The notes beneath the pieces were generated by a model, which searched no databases, was not told where the DNA came from, and worked only from the letters and a program-made list of their open reading frames with translations. The translations under genes were made by a program, and so were the position numbers. DNA of 13,281 nucleotides from an uncultured Phycisphaerales bacterium (GTDB lineage: Bacteria > Planctomycetota > Phycisphaerae > Phycisphaerales > SM1A02): contig CAMPIL010000058.1 of the NCBI GenBank assembly GCA_946886375.1, positions 1-13,281 on the forward strand, read 5' to 3'. Shown piece after piece: positions 1-6,365 of the stretch (within the stretch, counting starts at the first letter, position 1; every line of letters begins with the position of its first letter).

Positions 1-63
1 GAAACTGACCACGATCTCCGAGTAGATGCCATGACTCTGCGGCGCAAACGCATCCGTCACCAC
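1..63 (-). CDS. Possible 5' end of a further minus-strand gene, cut by the window edge
   Basis: Downstream of the 133-aa gene, a different minus-strand frame stays open to the left edge. From the GTG at 63 it reads VVTDAFAPQSHGIYSEIVVSF, which has a normal protein-like composition. The frame is also open across the stop of the preceding gene, so this could equally be the end of that gene after a frameshift. No ribosome binding site is visible at the GTG codons (63 and 60). Only about 21 codons are present, so no function can be given. The same-strand placement suggests the 221-aa and 133-aa genes continue into a longer gene run to the left. Confidence 0.3.
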   Translation of the reverse strand, partial: MVTDAFAPQSHGIYSEIVVSF

Positions 64-73
64 CGGCGGCGGA

Positions 74-475
74 TCAGGCGGCAAGGGGAAAGTACGTGGA
101 CGTGACAAATCCTCCTGACGCATTGCGAATCGCGCCATCACGAGGCGGAATCGTCAGCGACGTCGCCGCCGCGATAGTCGCGTCAAAGGTGATCGCGACA
201 GTATTCGGGGCGGTCTGCACCGCGCTGATCGGCTCTGCCCCTGCGACATCGGTCGTGATCTGAGGCACGCTTCCTCTCTGTAGAATGATGATGCCCGGAA
301 ACGTCAGCGTCAGGACCGAGCCTGCCGCCTCCGCTTCGCTGATCGTGATGGGGTTGGACTCCTGGGGCTGATTGATCTCTGGATTGCGCTTGCGCGGCCG
401 TCCGTGCTTGCCACGCAATCTCATTGGATCATTCGCGACATACGCATTGTTTGATGAAATCTTCTTGGCTGGCAT
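74..475 (-). CDS. Small hypothetical protein with an AT-hook-like basic motif
   Basis: A 133-aa protein of unknown function. I chose the ATG at 475 rather than the longer frame from 535 because AAGGAG sits 5 bases before it, and because the added residues would be encoded by the repeat element. The N-terminus is basic and polar. Residues 21-30 (RGKHGRPRKR) contain GRPRKR, which resembles an AT-hook, a short motif that binds the minor groove of AT-rich DNA. Residues 45-133 are beta-rich and Thr/Ala/Ile-rich, with a phrase (TAPNTVAITFDATI) that looks like an Ig-like or TIG-like strand pair. No signal peptide or membrane segment is seen. It lies on the same strand as the 221-aa gene, 150 bases downstream, and shares the ten-base RBS context AAGGAGTTTC with it, so the two probably work together. 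DNA binding is inferred from the motif alone. Confidence 0.75.
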   Translation of the reverse strand: MPAKKISSNNAYVANDPMRLRGKHGRPRKRNPEINQPQESNPITISEAEAAGSVLTLTFPGIIILQRGSVPQITTDVAGAEPISAVQTAPNTVAITFDATIAAATSLTIPPRDGAIRNASGGFVTSTYFPLAA

Positions 476-504
476 TGGAAACTCCTTGAAAATAAGTGGG
501 GACA

Positions 505-620
505 GGAAAGGCACTAGGCATCGGGCACTGGGCACTAGTGCGGACAGTCTTGGTTTTGCTGCATCAGTTACTAATCCCTAGTGCCTAGTGCCTAGTGCCT
601 GACCTTGTGCCTGATGCCTT
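505..620. repeat. Foldable intergenic repeat based on the heptamer CCTAGTG
   Basis: The right arm holds three perfect head-to-tail copies of CCTAGTG (577-597), followed by degenerate copies to about 618 (CTTGTGCCTGATGCC). The left arm (510-540) holds the reverse-complement units GGCACTAGG, GGGCACTG and GGCACTAGTG. The arms can pair as a long imperfect hairpin with a loop of about 35 bases. The element fills the gap between two minus-strand genes. It may be a mobile intergenic repeat family, a transcript-processing or stabilising hairpin, or an attenuator. There is no T-run to support a classical terminator on either strand. Confidence 0.75.
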
Positions 621-625
621 TTCGC

Positions 626-1291
626 TCACGCCGCGATTCTCATGCTCACCGGCAAACTCCAGTTGCCGACGTCGCCGCGCTTGCCCGACCATCGCGCGAA
701 GTAGGTGGCCATCTTGCCATCATCCTCAGGCATGAACTGCACGCTGACCGGGTTGCGCGTGAAGATGCCGACGAACTGGGCCTCGTTCTCATCAACGGTC
801 GCCGCATCGCCGATGTAGCAGAACAACTGCAATCCGGCCGCTCCAAACGGCTTGGCGCGCTTGTCGGGCTCCAGGCTGTCGGCGAACGTCACGGTGTGAC
901 TGCCGGGCGTCGCGCCCTTGACGTTCACCAGAGGCGAACTCGCAGGACAGTGAATCGGATCGCGCGAAGTGTTCACAGGACGCACGCCGATCTGAATCTT
1001 CGCTTCATCGCTGATTCCGTTGTTGTACTTAATCTGGATCGCGTATTGCCGGCACAGCGATTCCGCAGCGTTCCGCGCCGTGTCCTTGGCGTTGACATTG
1101 CCCGGGGTCCGCGTGAGCGGCGCGGTCGCGATCGCCAGGGTGTCGGCATAGGCCTGCACCGCTGCTGCGATCGTGTCCGCATCGGACTGCGTCAATTGAT
1201 ACGTTGAAACTGAAGATGAGATGCCTGAACTGAACGCTTGCATCCAGATCAATGCGTTGGCGTCGGTGCTGGGAATGAAATCGGTTGGCAT
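626..1291 (-). CDS. Hypothetical protein with a fibronectin-III-like C-terminal half
   Basis: A 221-aa protein of unknown function. The start at 1291 is supported by AAAAAGGAG, with 7 bases between GGAG and the ATG. Upstream in-frame codons are Arg/Cys-rich noise. Residues 35-90 look like an alpha-helical region (SDADTIAAAVQAYADTLAIA, then NAKDTARNAAESLCRQYAIQ). Residues 118-221 are beta-rich and end with ATYFARWSGKRGDVGNWS, which resembles the last strands of a fibronectin-III-like fold. From memory, proteins of this length with a PDKRAKP segment (142-148) and an ATYFARW...WSLPVS ending recur in planctomycetes and related bacteria as uncharacterised proteins; I cannot test that here. No signal peptide is seen. 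The gene lies upstream of the 133-aa gene on the same strand and is preceded by a strong dyad (1336-1359). Confidence 0.85.
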   Translation of the reverse strand: MPTDFIPSTDANALIWMQAFSSGISSSVSTYQLTQSDADTIAAAVQAYADTLAIATAPLTRTPGNVNAKDTARNAAESLCRQYAIQIKYNNGISDEAKIQIGVRPVNTSRDPIHCPASSPLVNVKGATPGSHTVTFADSLEPDKRAKPFGAAGLQLFCYIGDAATVDENEAQFVGIFTRNPVSVQFMPEDDGKMATYFARWSGKRGDVGNWSLPVSMRIAA

Positions 1292-1335
1292 GATGAAACT
1301 CCTTTTTGATCGGCTCTGTGATTGATCCGGGCGTT

Positions 1336-1359
1336 CCCATCGACACGGTGTCGAACGGG
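1336..1359. promoter_or_regulatory. Dyad upstream of the 221-aa gene, candidate operator or leader hairpin
   Basis: CGACAC (1341-1346) and GTGTCG (1348-1353) form a perfect palindrome around one base. It is extended by T1340/A1354 and, after a small bulge, by CCC (1336-1338) with GGG (1357-1359). The dyad lies about 45 bases upstream of the start codon of the minus-strand 221-aa gene, where a repressor site or a 5' UTR hairpin would be expected. No T-run follows on either strand, so a terminator is unlikely. Its role is inferred from position. Confidence 0.4.
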
Positions 1360-1551
1360 CAACGCGGCCGCCAACACCATCGAGCGAAGCGCAAGCCCAA
1401 TGAAGCTGTAATTTCACTTCCACGCAGGTGCGTGCCACGCATGTGCGTGACTTCGCGCTCCGCCGGTCATGCCCGCGACAATTGCGGTCCAACCGGAAAA
1501 ACGCCGAACATTCGCGACCCCGATTATTCGGCGAGAAATTCGGCTATCGCC

Positions 1552-2013
1552 GATCCGGGAACTCTGTGGAAGTTTCCAGAGTGTTGCGACAAGTGTTCCT
1601 GCGCTCCATGCAAGTGTTTTGAAGCGTCATGCAAATGTCCTGGAGCGTCGGGAAAGTGTCCCGGAGCTCCGACCAAATGAGTTGGAGCTTCAAGGACGAG
1701 TCTCGGGGCTCCAGGGACGAGCCTCGGAGCGTCATGACAGTTTCCTGGAGCGCAGGAATTCTTCCGCGAAGCGCCATGACACTTCCGCGAAGCGCCGTGA
1801 ACGGAACCCGGAGCGCCATGTACGGAACCAGGAGCGCGGGCAACGGCGCGCAGATTTTCTGGGATGAAGGATGGAGTTCCGGGAATGGGCGACAAAGCGC
1901 AGGAAATGCAGCGCTGCGCCCCCGGAATTTGCGATGGTGCGCCGGAAACGAGGCGCGGAGTGCGGGAAAGACCGCGCCGGGTCGCCAAAAGAGTGGATTC
2001 GGAACGGGCAAAC
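1552..2013. repeat. Degenerate 21-bp tandem repeat array, about 22 units
   Basis: Cutting the sequence every 21 bases from 1552 gives aligned units, for example TGTCCTGGAGCGTCGGGAAAG (split as 1636-1656), the unit at 1720-1740 and the unit at 1804-1824. The common core is C-C-x-GGAGCGxC-A-x-GAAAG. The units at 1594-1845 are most alike. Those at 1846-2013 are weaker but stay in phase. The array continues as weaker similarity to about 2034. No unit needs an insertion or deletion to align, despite strong base divergence between units. Several reading frames run through the array, as expected when a 21-base unit lacks stops. The minus frame 1544-2038 shows a heptad pattern with V/I/F and L three residues later (VMALRGR, VMTLRGS). 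No ribosome binding site supports any of these frames, so I do not call a gene. Confidence 0.85.
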
Positions 2014-2297
2014 GGCGAAAGACCGCCGGATTGATCACAGCAGCCCAACGATTTACGCGAGCGGCTCAATCATCTTTAGGTATGTTTTCGTCAACCTTCA
2101 CCGGCTTGCACCCTAATGCCAATCCCATCACTATTGGCGCGAGGCGTCCGAGTGGTATATTGAACGCGGCGAACAGAAGGCATCTACGAAACAGTCCAAC
2201 TCGCTTGCGCGATTGATCCATTCGTAACCATATACAGTATCACGCACGTGAACTCGATGCGAATCACGAACTGGCCAAAGGTCCTAGGGATCATCAT
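2014..2297. other. Gene-poor junction between the tandem array and the defence cassette
   Basis: No gene with a convincing start lies here. Base composition falls from GC-rich to moderate. The stretch contains the left copy of the boundary repeat (2141-2156). A short plus-strand frame ends at the TAA at 2225-2227 and reads ...EWYIERGEQKAS..., about 36 codons after an upstream stop. Its composition is protein-like but it has no start, so it may be a remnant gene fragment. Nothing resembling a T-rich terminator was found after the KTSC gene, whose stop is at 2298. Confidence 0.5.
2141..2156. repeat. Left copy of the direct repeat bracketing the SIR2-HerA cassette
   Basis: GAGGCGTCCGAGTGGT matches GAGCCGTCCGAGTGGT at 5710-5725 in 15 of 16 bases, with a perfect core of 12 (CGTCCGAGTGGT) in the same orientation. 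It lies about 140 bases beyond the 3' end of the KTSC gene, near the lower-GC boundary. It could be one half of an attachment-site or target-duplication pair. The core also resembles the D-arm of Ser/Leu tRNAs, but no tRNA can be folded around it. Confidence 0.6.
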
Positions 2298-2507
2298 TTA
2301 GAGCTTCGCGTACTGATACGATTTTCTGATGTTGGCAGCGAAGTATGTCCCATGTGACGGCGCACTCATCAGTGCATCGTATACGTCTCCAGGAACACCA
2401 AAATACTGATAAACTGACCCGTCCTTAAATTCAATCTCAAGCGTTGAGGAATCGCCATCGTAGCCTATTGAAACAATGTTGGATGACGAGACCGGGGTTC
2501 GTTCCAT
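2298..2507 (-). CDS. KTSC-domain protein, third gene of the SIR2-HerA cassette
   Basis: The 69-aa protein is essentially one KTSC domain. Residues 8-24 read SSNIVSIGYDGDSSTLE, followed by IEFKDGSVYQYFGVP (25-39), then DVYDALMSAPSHGTYF and a final IRKSYQY. This is the usual KTSC order: SSN...IGYD, LEIEF, G-x-VY-x-Y-x-x-VP, and a closing S-x-G-x-YF...I-x-x-x-Y. KTSC is a small domain named from its occurrence at the C-terminus of some lysyl-tRNA synthetases; its function is poorly known. The ATG at 2507 is 4 bases after the HerA stop, and its ribosome binding site AAGGAG is formed by the last two codons of the HerA gene. Translation of the two is therefore very likely coupled. A role in defence is inferred only from this packing. 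It could instead be a passenger gene. Confidence 0.92.
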   Translation of the reverse strand: MERTPVSSSNIVSIGYDGDSSTLEIEFKDGSVYQYFGVPGDVYDALMSAPSHGTYFAANIRKSYQYAKL

Positions 2508-2511
2508 CGCG

Positions 2512-4404
2512 CTACTCCTTGTTATTGGTGTTTACAAAGACGTCTTGCGTTCTCCACGCGTCAACCAGCGGCTTGTAATCCTCCTGTTCCACCCGCTGTG
2601 TCCAGCCTGACTTGGGATCGCCGGGACTCGGTGGAACCACCACAAAAGGATCATGGCTGTTTGGACGTCCAGCTTCCGAAGGAAGGTCAATCAAAGCCCG
2701 GACCGGCAAGTTCACTGCTTCACCGACGATCAGCGCTTCACCCGTCCTGAGGACTGGCAGCATTCCGAATAACCCCTTGAGATTGTCCGATGACGCGGTC
2801 GATACCTGCCCGCGATCTGACTCGTTCGTCAATCGAAGTGCGAAAAGCGTTCCGCATTGCGACAGCACTGTATCATCTATCTCTGAGGGGCGTTGGCTCA
2901 CAAGCATGAGGCCGACGCCATACTTGCGCCCCTCCTTGGCAATCCTGCGAGCCGCCCGCGCAGCTCTCCCCTTAGTGGCAGAGTCTGCTTGCTTGCCAAG
3001 GTAAGCATGCGCTTCCTCCAAAACAATCAGCAGCGGCCTATTACGACCCCCCACAGGAAGCATTCGACCCCAGAAGGCAGCATCGTAAAGGATTCGAAGA
3101 AGTGCTCCAACAAGATCATCAAGCACTGCGCTAGGTATAGCAGATAGATCGAAAACAGAGATAGGCTTGTCAGCTCCGATCCATTGCCGCAGGAGCGCAT
3201 CAAGGTCAGCTTCGGTGGATTCCTCTTCCTTTACGTGCCAGTCGCCGGGACAAAATAGGAACTGCATACGGGGGTCACGCAGCTTTGCTTCAAGTATGGC
3301 GATGTGACTAGGTACTGCATTCTTGTACTCGTTTAAATAAATCTTCGCCGAGCCCTCGGCCTTCGATTCAGGCTTAAATTTTGGACGTATCAAGTTGTAC
3401 GCATCACCCATTTGCTTTACCGGTGGAACACCCTCTTCAAGATATGCTCGCGTATCGTTACTCTGATTCTGAGTACTGGATACGATGTGCGTTGATGTAT
3501 ACATTGAAATCCACTTGAGCCACAGCTTATGGATTGAGAATGGCAAGGGGGAATCAACAGTAATCTGGTGCTGCTCAATTTTGTGAAGCCGTCCCGACGG
3601 TTTGGCTAGTCGCTTGGCGGCAATAATCTCCTCTTGTACGACCGTCAATGCCTGGCCGGTGACAGTGCCCATGGCGACAGTCACGAGTTCATCACAAGTC
3701 AGCGCCCAGTAAGGGATGCGTAATTCATGTTCGCCAGCCGCTGTATTCGCACCGATGCGAAAAACGCGAGCATGCTCTCCAAAAGCACTTGCATACTCAC
3801 CATGGAGATCGAGTAGCACGACTCGTGCTGCGGGAAATCGTTTTGAGTCCGAAATCGAGCCAAGCAAGCTGGCCACAGCTGTGGACTTGCCAGAACCGGT
3901 GCTTCCAAGAACAGCAGAATGACGACTAACCAATCGGTTCAAATCCACATACGCACTTATCGATTGAGCGCTTGCGACTCGGCCAATCGCGACGTATGCA
4001 TCAGCTTCGCCTGGAGCATAAAGCGTTTTTAAATCGGATTCAGTGACCACATGAACTGGATCGCCGACGGAAGGGTACTGAGAAATCCCGCGCTCGAACT
4101 TGGCCCCGCGACGACCTTCTCCAACGAGCTCGACCCGCAGCCATCGACTGTCGATCTGCGGAACGTTTTCCGATTTCAACGGTGCAGCGGCGGCTCCCAC
4201 CTGTGAAACGATTCCATAAAGATCGAGATAGCCGGCCGGTATTCGAACAAAGCTGCCAACCTGCCCCACTCGATATCCCTCGCCTGCGACAAACATCAAA
4301 CCATGGGCAACATCGTCCGGAAGCCTTACGTTCAAAGTGGCTCCTTCAACATTCTCGACGGTTCCAAGCCGCGTCGGAGGCGCCAGTGTATTAGTTGAAT
4401 GCAT
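2512..4404 (-). CDS. herA: HerA-type ATPase of a SIR2-HerA anti-phage defence system
   Basis: A 630-aa HerA/FtsK-superfamily ATPase. Residues 10-145 form the beta-rich N-terminal HAS-barrel-like domain. The Walker A motif is GSTGSGKST (167-175), followed by LLDLHGEY (197-204), a usual HerA motif. Walker B is LLIVLEEAH (458-466), and a C-terminal motor segment RRIAKEGRKYGVGLMLVSQRP (486-506) carries the conserved Arg and the sensor SQRP. A long helical insert lies at about 290-400. HerA proteins are hexameric, DNA-translocating ATPases. In SIR2-HerA systems the hexamer assembles with SIR2 subunits and controls NAD+ destruction during phage infection. The start overlaps the end of the SIR2 gene by 14 bases, and the stop is 4 bases before the KTSC gene, so the three form one translational unit. 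No nuclease such as NurA is beside it, which favours the defence assignment over a repair HerA-NurA pair. Confidence 0.93.
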   Translation of the reverse strand: MHSTNTLAPPTRLGTVENVEGATLNVRLPDDVAHGLMFVAGEGYRVGQVGSFVRIPAGYLDLYGIVSQVGAAAAPLKSENVPQIDSRWLRVELVGEGRRGAKFERGISQYPSVGDPVHVVTESDLKTLYAPGEADAYVAIGRVASAQSISAYVDLNRLVSRHSAVLGSTGSGKSTAVASLLGSISDSKRFPAARVVLLDLHGEYASAFGEHARVFRIGANTAAGEHELRIPYWALTCDELVTVAMGTVTGQALTVVQEEIIAAKRLAKPSGRLHKIEQHQITVDSPLPFSIHKLWLKWISMYTSTHIVSSTQNQSNDTRAYLEEGVPPVKQMGDAYNLIRPKFKPESKAEGSAKIYLNEYKNAVPSHIAILEAKLRDPRMQFLFCPGDWHVKEEESTEADLDALLRQWIGADKPISVFDLSAIPSAVLDDLVGALLRILYDAAFWGRMLPVGGRNRPLLIVLEEAHAYLGKQADSATKGRAARAARRIAKEGRKYGVGLMLVSQRPSEIDDTVLSQCGTLFALRLTNESDRGQVSTASSDNLKGLFGMLPVLRTGEALIVGEAVNLPVRALIDLPSEAGRPNSHDPFVVVPPSPGDPKSGWTQRVEQEDYKPLVDAWRTQDVFVNTNNKE

Positions 4405-5701
4405 CGCCCACCCCTCCTCGGATTAGCTCCACAAATTTTGCAAAGTAGTGAAAATCTCCGAGCAGGCAGCGTATTTCAGGCGCCTTCTCGCTTGGATTGA
4501 CTTTCACGTCTTCTTCAACCAGCCAGGGACGATGTTCATCACCAACTTTCACGCTAGTGTATTTTCCAATGCGTCCGCCGACAATGGCACCGTCCCGCGA
4601 GATTACGGTCATGTTTCGCTGCTCGGTTGCAAGCGATCTGACGCGAGACAGCTTCTCCAGCGCCTCATAAGCAAGTACAAAGCAATGACCCGTCGCGTTG
4701 CCTCGTAAACCATCCAGAATAACCTCGTTAATATGGTCATCCGAGAATGAATAGCCACTAATCACTAAGATAGGCGGGCCAAGTCCACGACCATCAGCCT
4801 TTACTGGCCGGAAAAATGCGCGCAGTCGATCGATCATCGCCAAGTACGGCATGCGCCTGCTCTGGTCATATTTGAGATGCGACGGATATATCATTGCCTT
4901 TCCGGGCGCGGCCTTTTGGCTTACCCGAAACACACCCCCATCGTCACGTTTCTGCCAGTTGATCGAGCCGTGGAGCTTCCACAGGCGGTTCCAACGCGGG
5001 GGGATAGCGTCTTGTTCGATGGAAGCGATGTCAAAAAATGGTTCCCTCGATCCAACAAATCCGTCAAACAGTGGAATGCCAAGGCGTTCAAAAGCTTCCT
5101 CCACCAAAAGATCGTAATTGGGGGTGAAGATTTCTAGCGGCACCATGCGCTGAATACCGCCCGCCCACGCAGCAAACCGGTTGTAAGAACAAACGTGGGT
5201 CGGGAGCGATACGCCTACTTTGTCAGCGATGATGTTGCAAATATCAGCGTCCAAGCCAATTAGACATTCCTTGGGCAGTTCATTTACCGGACTATTACCA
5301 CGACGACCGGTTAGCGTGCGTAACTCGCTCAAGATGTGTTCAACATTGGGGATTTCGCCTTCCGCCCTGGTGCATTCCTTTACAAGCTTCTCCCATGCAG
5401 ACTGTCTCGTCGGATCGACTTTGGCCTTCTTGTCGAGTGCCTTCAAAGCCTCAGCAACTGCACTGGTAAGACCCGCAACATCTGGGATTAGACCCAATGA
5501 GGTGAGTTCGTCATTGTCAAACACGCCTAACGGACAGCCTGCGCCCAAAAAGCATCCAATGCGCGTCTTGTCTGACTGGAGTGCCTCGCGCAGCAAGCTT
5601 GTTTGCCGGACGACATCATGCAGATATCCGATCGTCACGGCTGTCGTTGTGGCGGGCGTCCTTCCAACCGCTGTCGCGTCTGTGCTCATGATCGTCCCCA
5701 T
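4391..5701 (-). CDS. SIR2-like NADase of a SIR2-HerA anti-phage defence system
   Basis: A 436-aa protein with a SIR2-like domain. The glycine-rich NAD-binding motif is IGCFLGAGCPLG (48-59). TPNYD (193-197) corresponds to the catalytic TQN-D/TTNYD motif. KLHGSINW (242-249) carries the candidate catalytic His, and LVISGYSFSDDHIN (312-325) is the typical late motif of SIR2-like defence proteins. The family cleaves NAD+, depleting it in infected cells, and in this operon type is controlled by assembly with HerA. The zinc finger of canonical deacetylase sirtuins is not evident. The gene is first in the cassette and overlaps HerA by 14 bases. Two starts are possible: ATG 5701 and ATG 5689. The second has GGGGA five bases before it and may be the true one. 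Sampled bases here are less GC-rich than the housekeeping genes. Confidence 0.93.
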   Translation of the reverse strand: MGTIMSTDATAVGRTPATTTAVTIGYLHDVVRQTSLLREALQSDKTRIGCFLGAGCPLGVFDNDELTSLGLIPDVAGLTSAVAEALKALDKKAKVDPTRQSAWEKLVKECTRAEGEIPNVEHILSELRTLTGRRGNSPVNELPKECLIGLDADICNIIADKVGVSLPTHVCSYNRFAAWAGGIQRMVPLEIFTPNYDLLVEEAFERLGIPLFDGFVGSREPFFDIASIEQDAIPPRWNRLWKLHGSINWQKRDDGGVFRVSQKAAPGKAMIYPSHLKYDQSRRMPYLAMIDRLRAFFRPVKADGRGLGPPILVISGYSFSDDHINEVILDGLRGNATGHCFVLAYEALEKLSRVRSLATEQRNMTVISRDGAIVGGRIGKYTSVKVGDEHRPWLVEEDVKVNPSEKAPEIRCLLGDFHYFAKFVELIRGGVGDAFN

Positions 5702-5709
5702 TTCGAGTT

Positions 5710-5725
5710 GAGCCGTCCGAGTGGT
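5710..5725. repeat. Right copy of the direct repeat bracketing the SIR2-HerA cassette
   Basis: GAGCCGTCCGAGTGGT differs by one base from the copy at 2141-2156. It lies in the 40-base gap between the HTH gene and the SIR2 gene. This copy also overlaps a small hairpin (TCCGA, loop GTGG, TCGGA at 5716-5729), which might act as a recombination or regulatory site. Confidence 0.6.
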
Positions 5726-5741
5726 CGGATTGTAGCGAGTT

Positions 5742-6185
5742 TCACCCCGCCTCCAAGTGCTTTATTTGATTTTCCAACTCCTCAATCTGCCGCAGGAGCG
5801 GTTCGGTCGCTGCGGCTACTGCGGCTTGGACTGCTGCATCCACTGCCGCCTTGATCCGCATGGGAATCACGACCTCGACATACACCTTGTGGATCGCATC
5901 GGTGATCGATTCGGCCCCTGTCTTGGTCTTCACCCCACGCCAGCGTGAATCGATCGCAGCGCGGCTGCGGTGGATACTGTCGGCGATCTGCTGAAAGGTC
6001 AGGCCGTGGAACACGCCATGCAGGGCTTCATCCTGGCTGGGCGACAGTTTCCAATGGGCCACGACTTCAAGCCACTCGTGGACTGTGGCTTGCGGGGCCG
6101 AGGACGGGTCGCCTCGGGATCGGTCCTGAGGCTTGTGCAACGAATCGCAGAGGGTGAGTGCTTTCGTGATGGCGCCCTCCATCAC
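5742..6185 (-). CDS. Helix-turn-helix protein with C-terminal coiled coil, candidate regulator
   Basis: A 147-aa protein. Residues 45-90 (KLSPSQDEALHGVFHGLTFQ, then QIADSIHRSRAAIDSRWRGV) follow the LuxR/sigma-region-4 pattern: an LS-x-x-x helix, a short turn, then the recognition helix. Residues 110-146 are Ala/Glu-rich and likely form a coiled coil (AAVDAAVQAAVAAATEPLLR, ending EELENQIKHLEAG), suited to dimerisation. No receiver or ligand-binding domain is present. The start is GTG 6185 or ATG 6182; AGGAGG lies 5 or 8 bases upstream respectively. The gene ends 40 bases before the SIR2 gene on the same strand, so it could control the defence cassette. However, it lies outside the bracketing repeat, and a sampled line (5821-5880) is 62% GC, like the host genes. 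It may thus simply be the neighbour beside which the cassette inserted. Confidence 0.85.
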   Translation of the reverse strand: MMEGAITKALTLCDSLHKPQDRSRGDPSSAPQATVHEWLEVVAHWKLSPSQDEALHGVFHGLTFQQIADSIHRSRAAIDSRWRGVKTKTGAESITDAIHKVYVEVVIPMRIKAAVDAAVQAAVAAATEPLLRQIEELENQIKHLEAG

Positions 6186-6365
6186 AATGTCCTCCTGGCC
6201 GCTCTTGAGATGTTGATCGACCCCCGGCGGACACCCGCCCGGATGGAAGGTCTCTCAACGCACCGCGGCGGACCGCGGCGACCTTCTTCCCCTTTTGCGA
6301 TTAAAAACCATCGGCAAGCGCTTCAGGATTTCTTGAGTTCAGCGCAAAGCCGCAGGGAGAGATTT
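6186..6365. other. Upstream region of the HTH gene
   Basis: No gene is supported here. The stretch contains the ribosome binding site of the HTH gene (AGGAGG, 6191-6196) and a GC-rich self-complementary patch near 6262-6280 (CCGCGG, CGGA, CCGCGG) that could fold into a 6-bp stem. An AT-richer patch at about 6295-6310 is the most likely place for a promoter on the minus strand, but I see no pair of hexamers at proper spacing. Confidence 0.35.

Noticed and set aside
476..535. Longer start for the 133-aa protein
   Set aside because: The added residues derive from the intergenic repeat, and a good ribosome binding site precedes the ATG at 475.
605..1207. Plus-strand reading frame of 200 codons
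   Set aside because: It is antisense to the 221-aa gene, Arg/His-rich, and has no ribosome binding site.
1552..2013. The 21-bp array as a CRISPR
   Set aside because: The units are contiguous and diverged. There are no conserved repeats separated by unique spacers and no cas genes nearby.
2141..2170. A tRNA-Ser/Leu gene suggested by the CCGAGTGGT D-arm motif
   Set aside because: No anticodon stem, T-arm (GGTTCGA) or acceptor stem can be formed at either this copy or the one at 5710.
2512..4404. HerA as part of a HerA-NurA DNA repair pair
   Set aside because: No NurA-like nuclease is adjacent, whereas a SIR2-like gene overlaps it.
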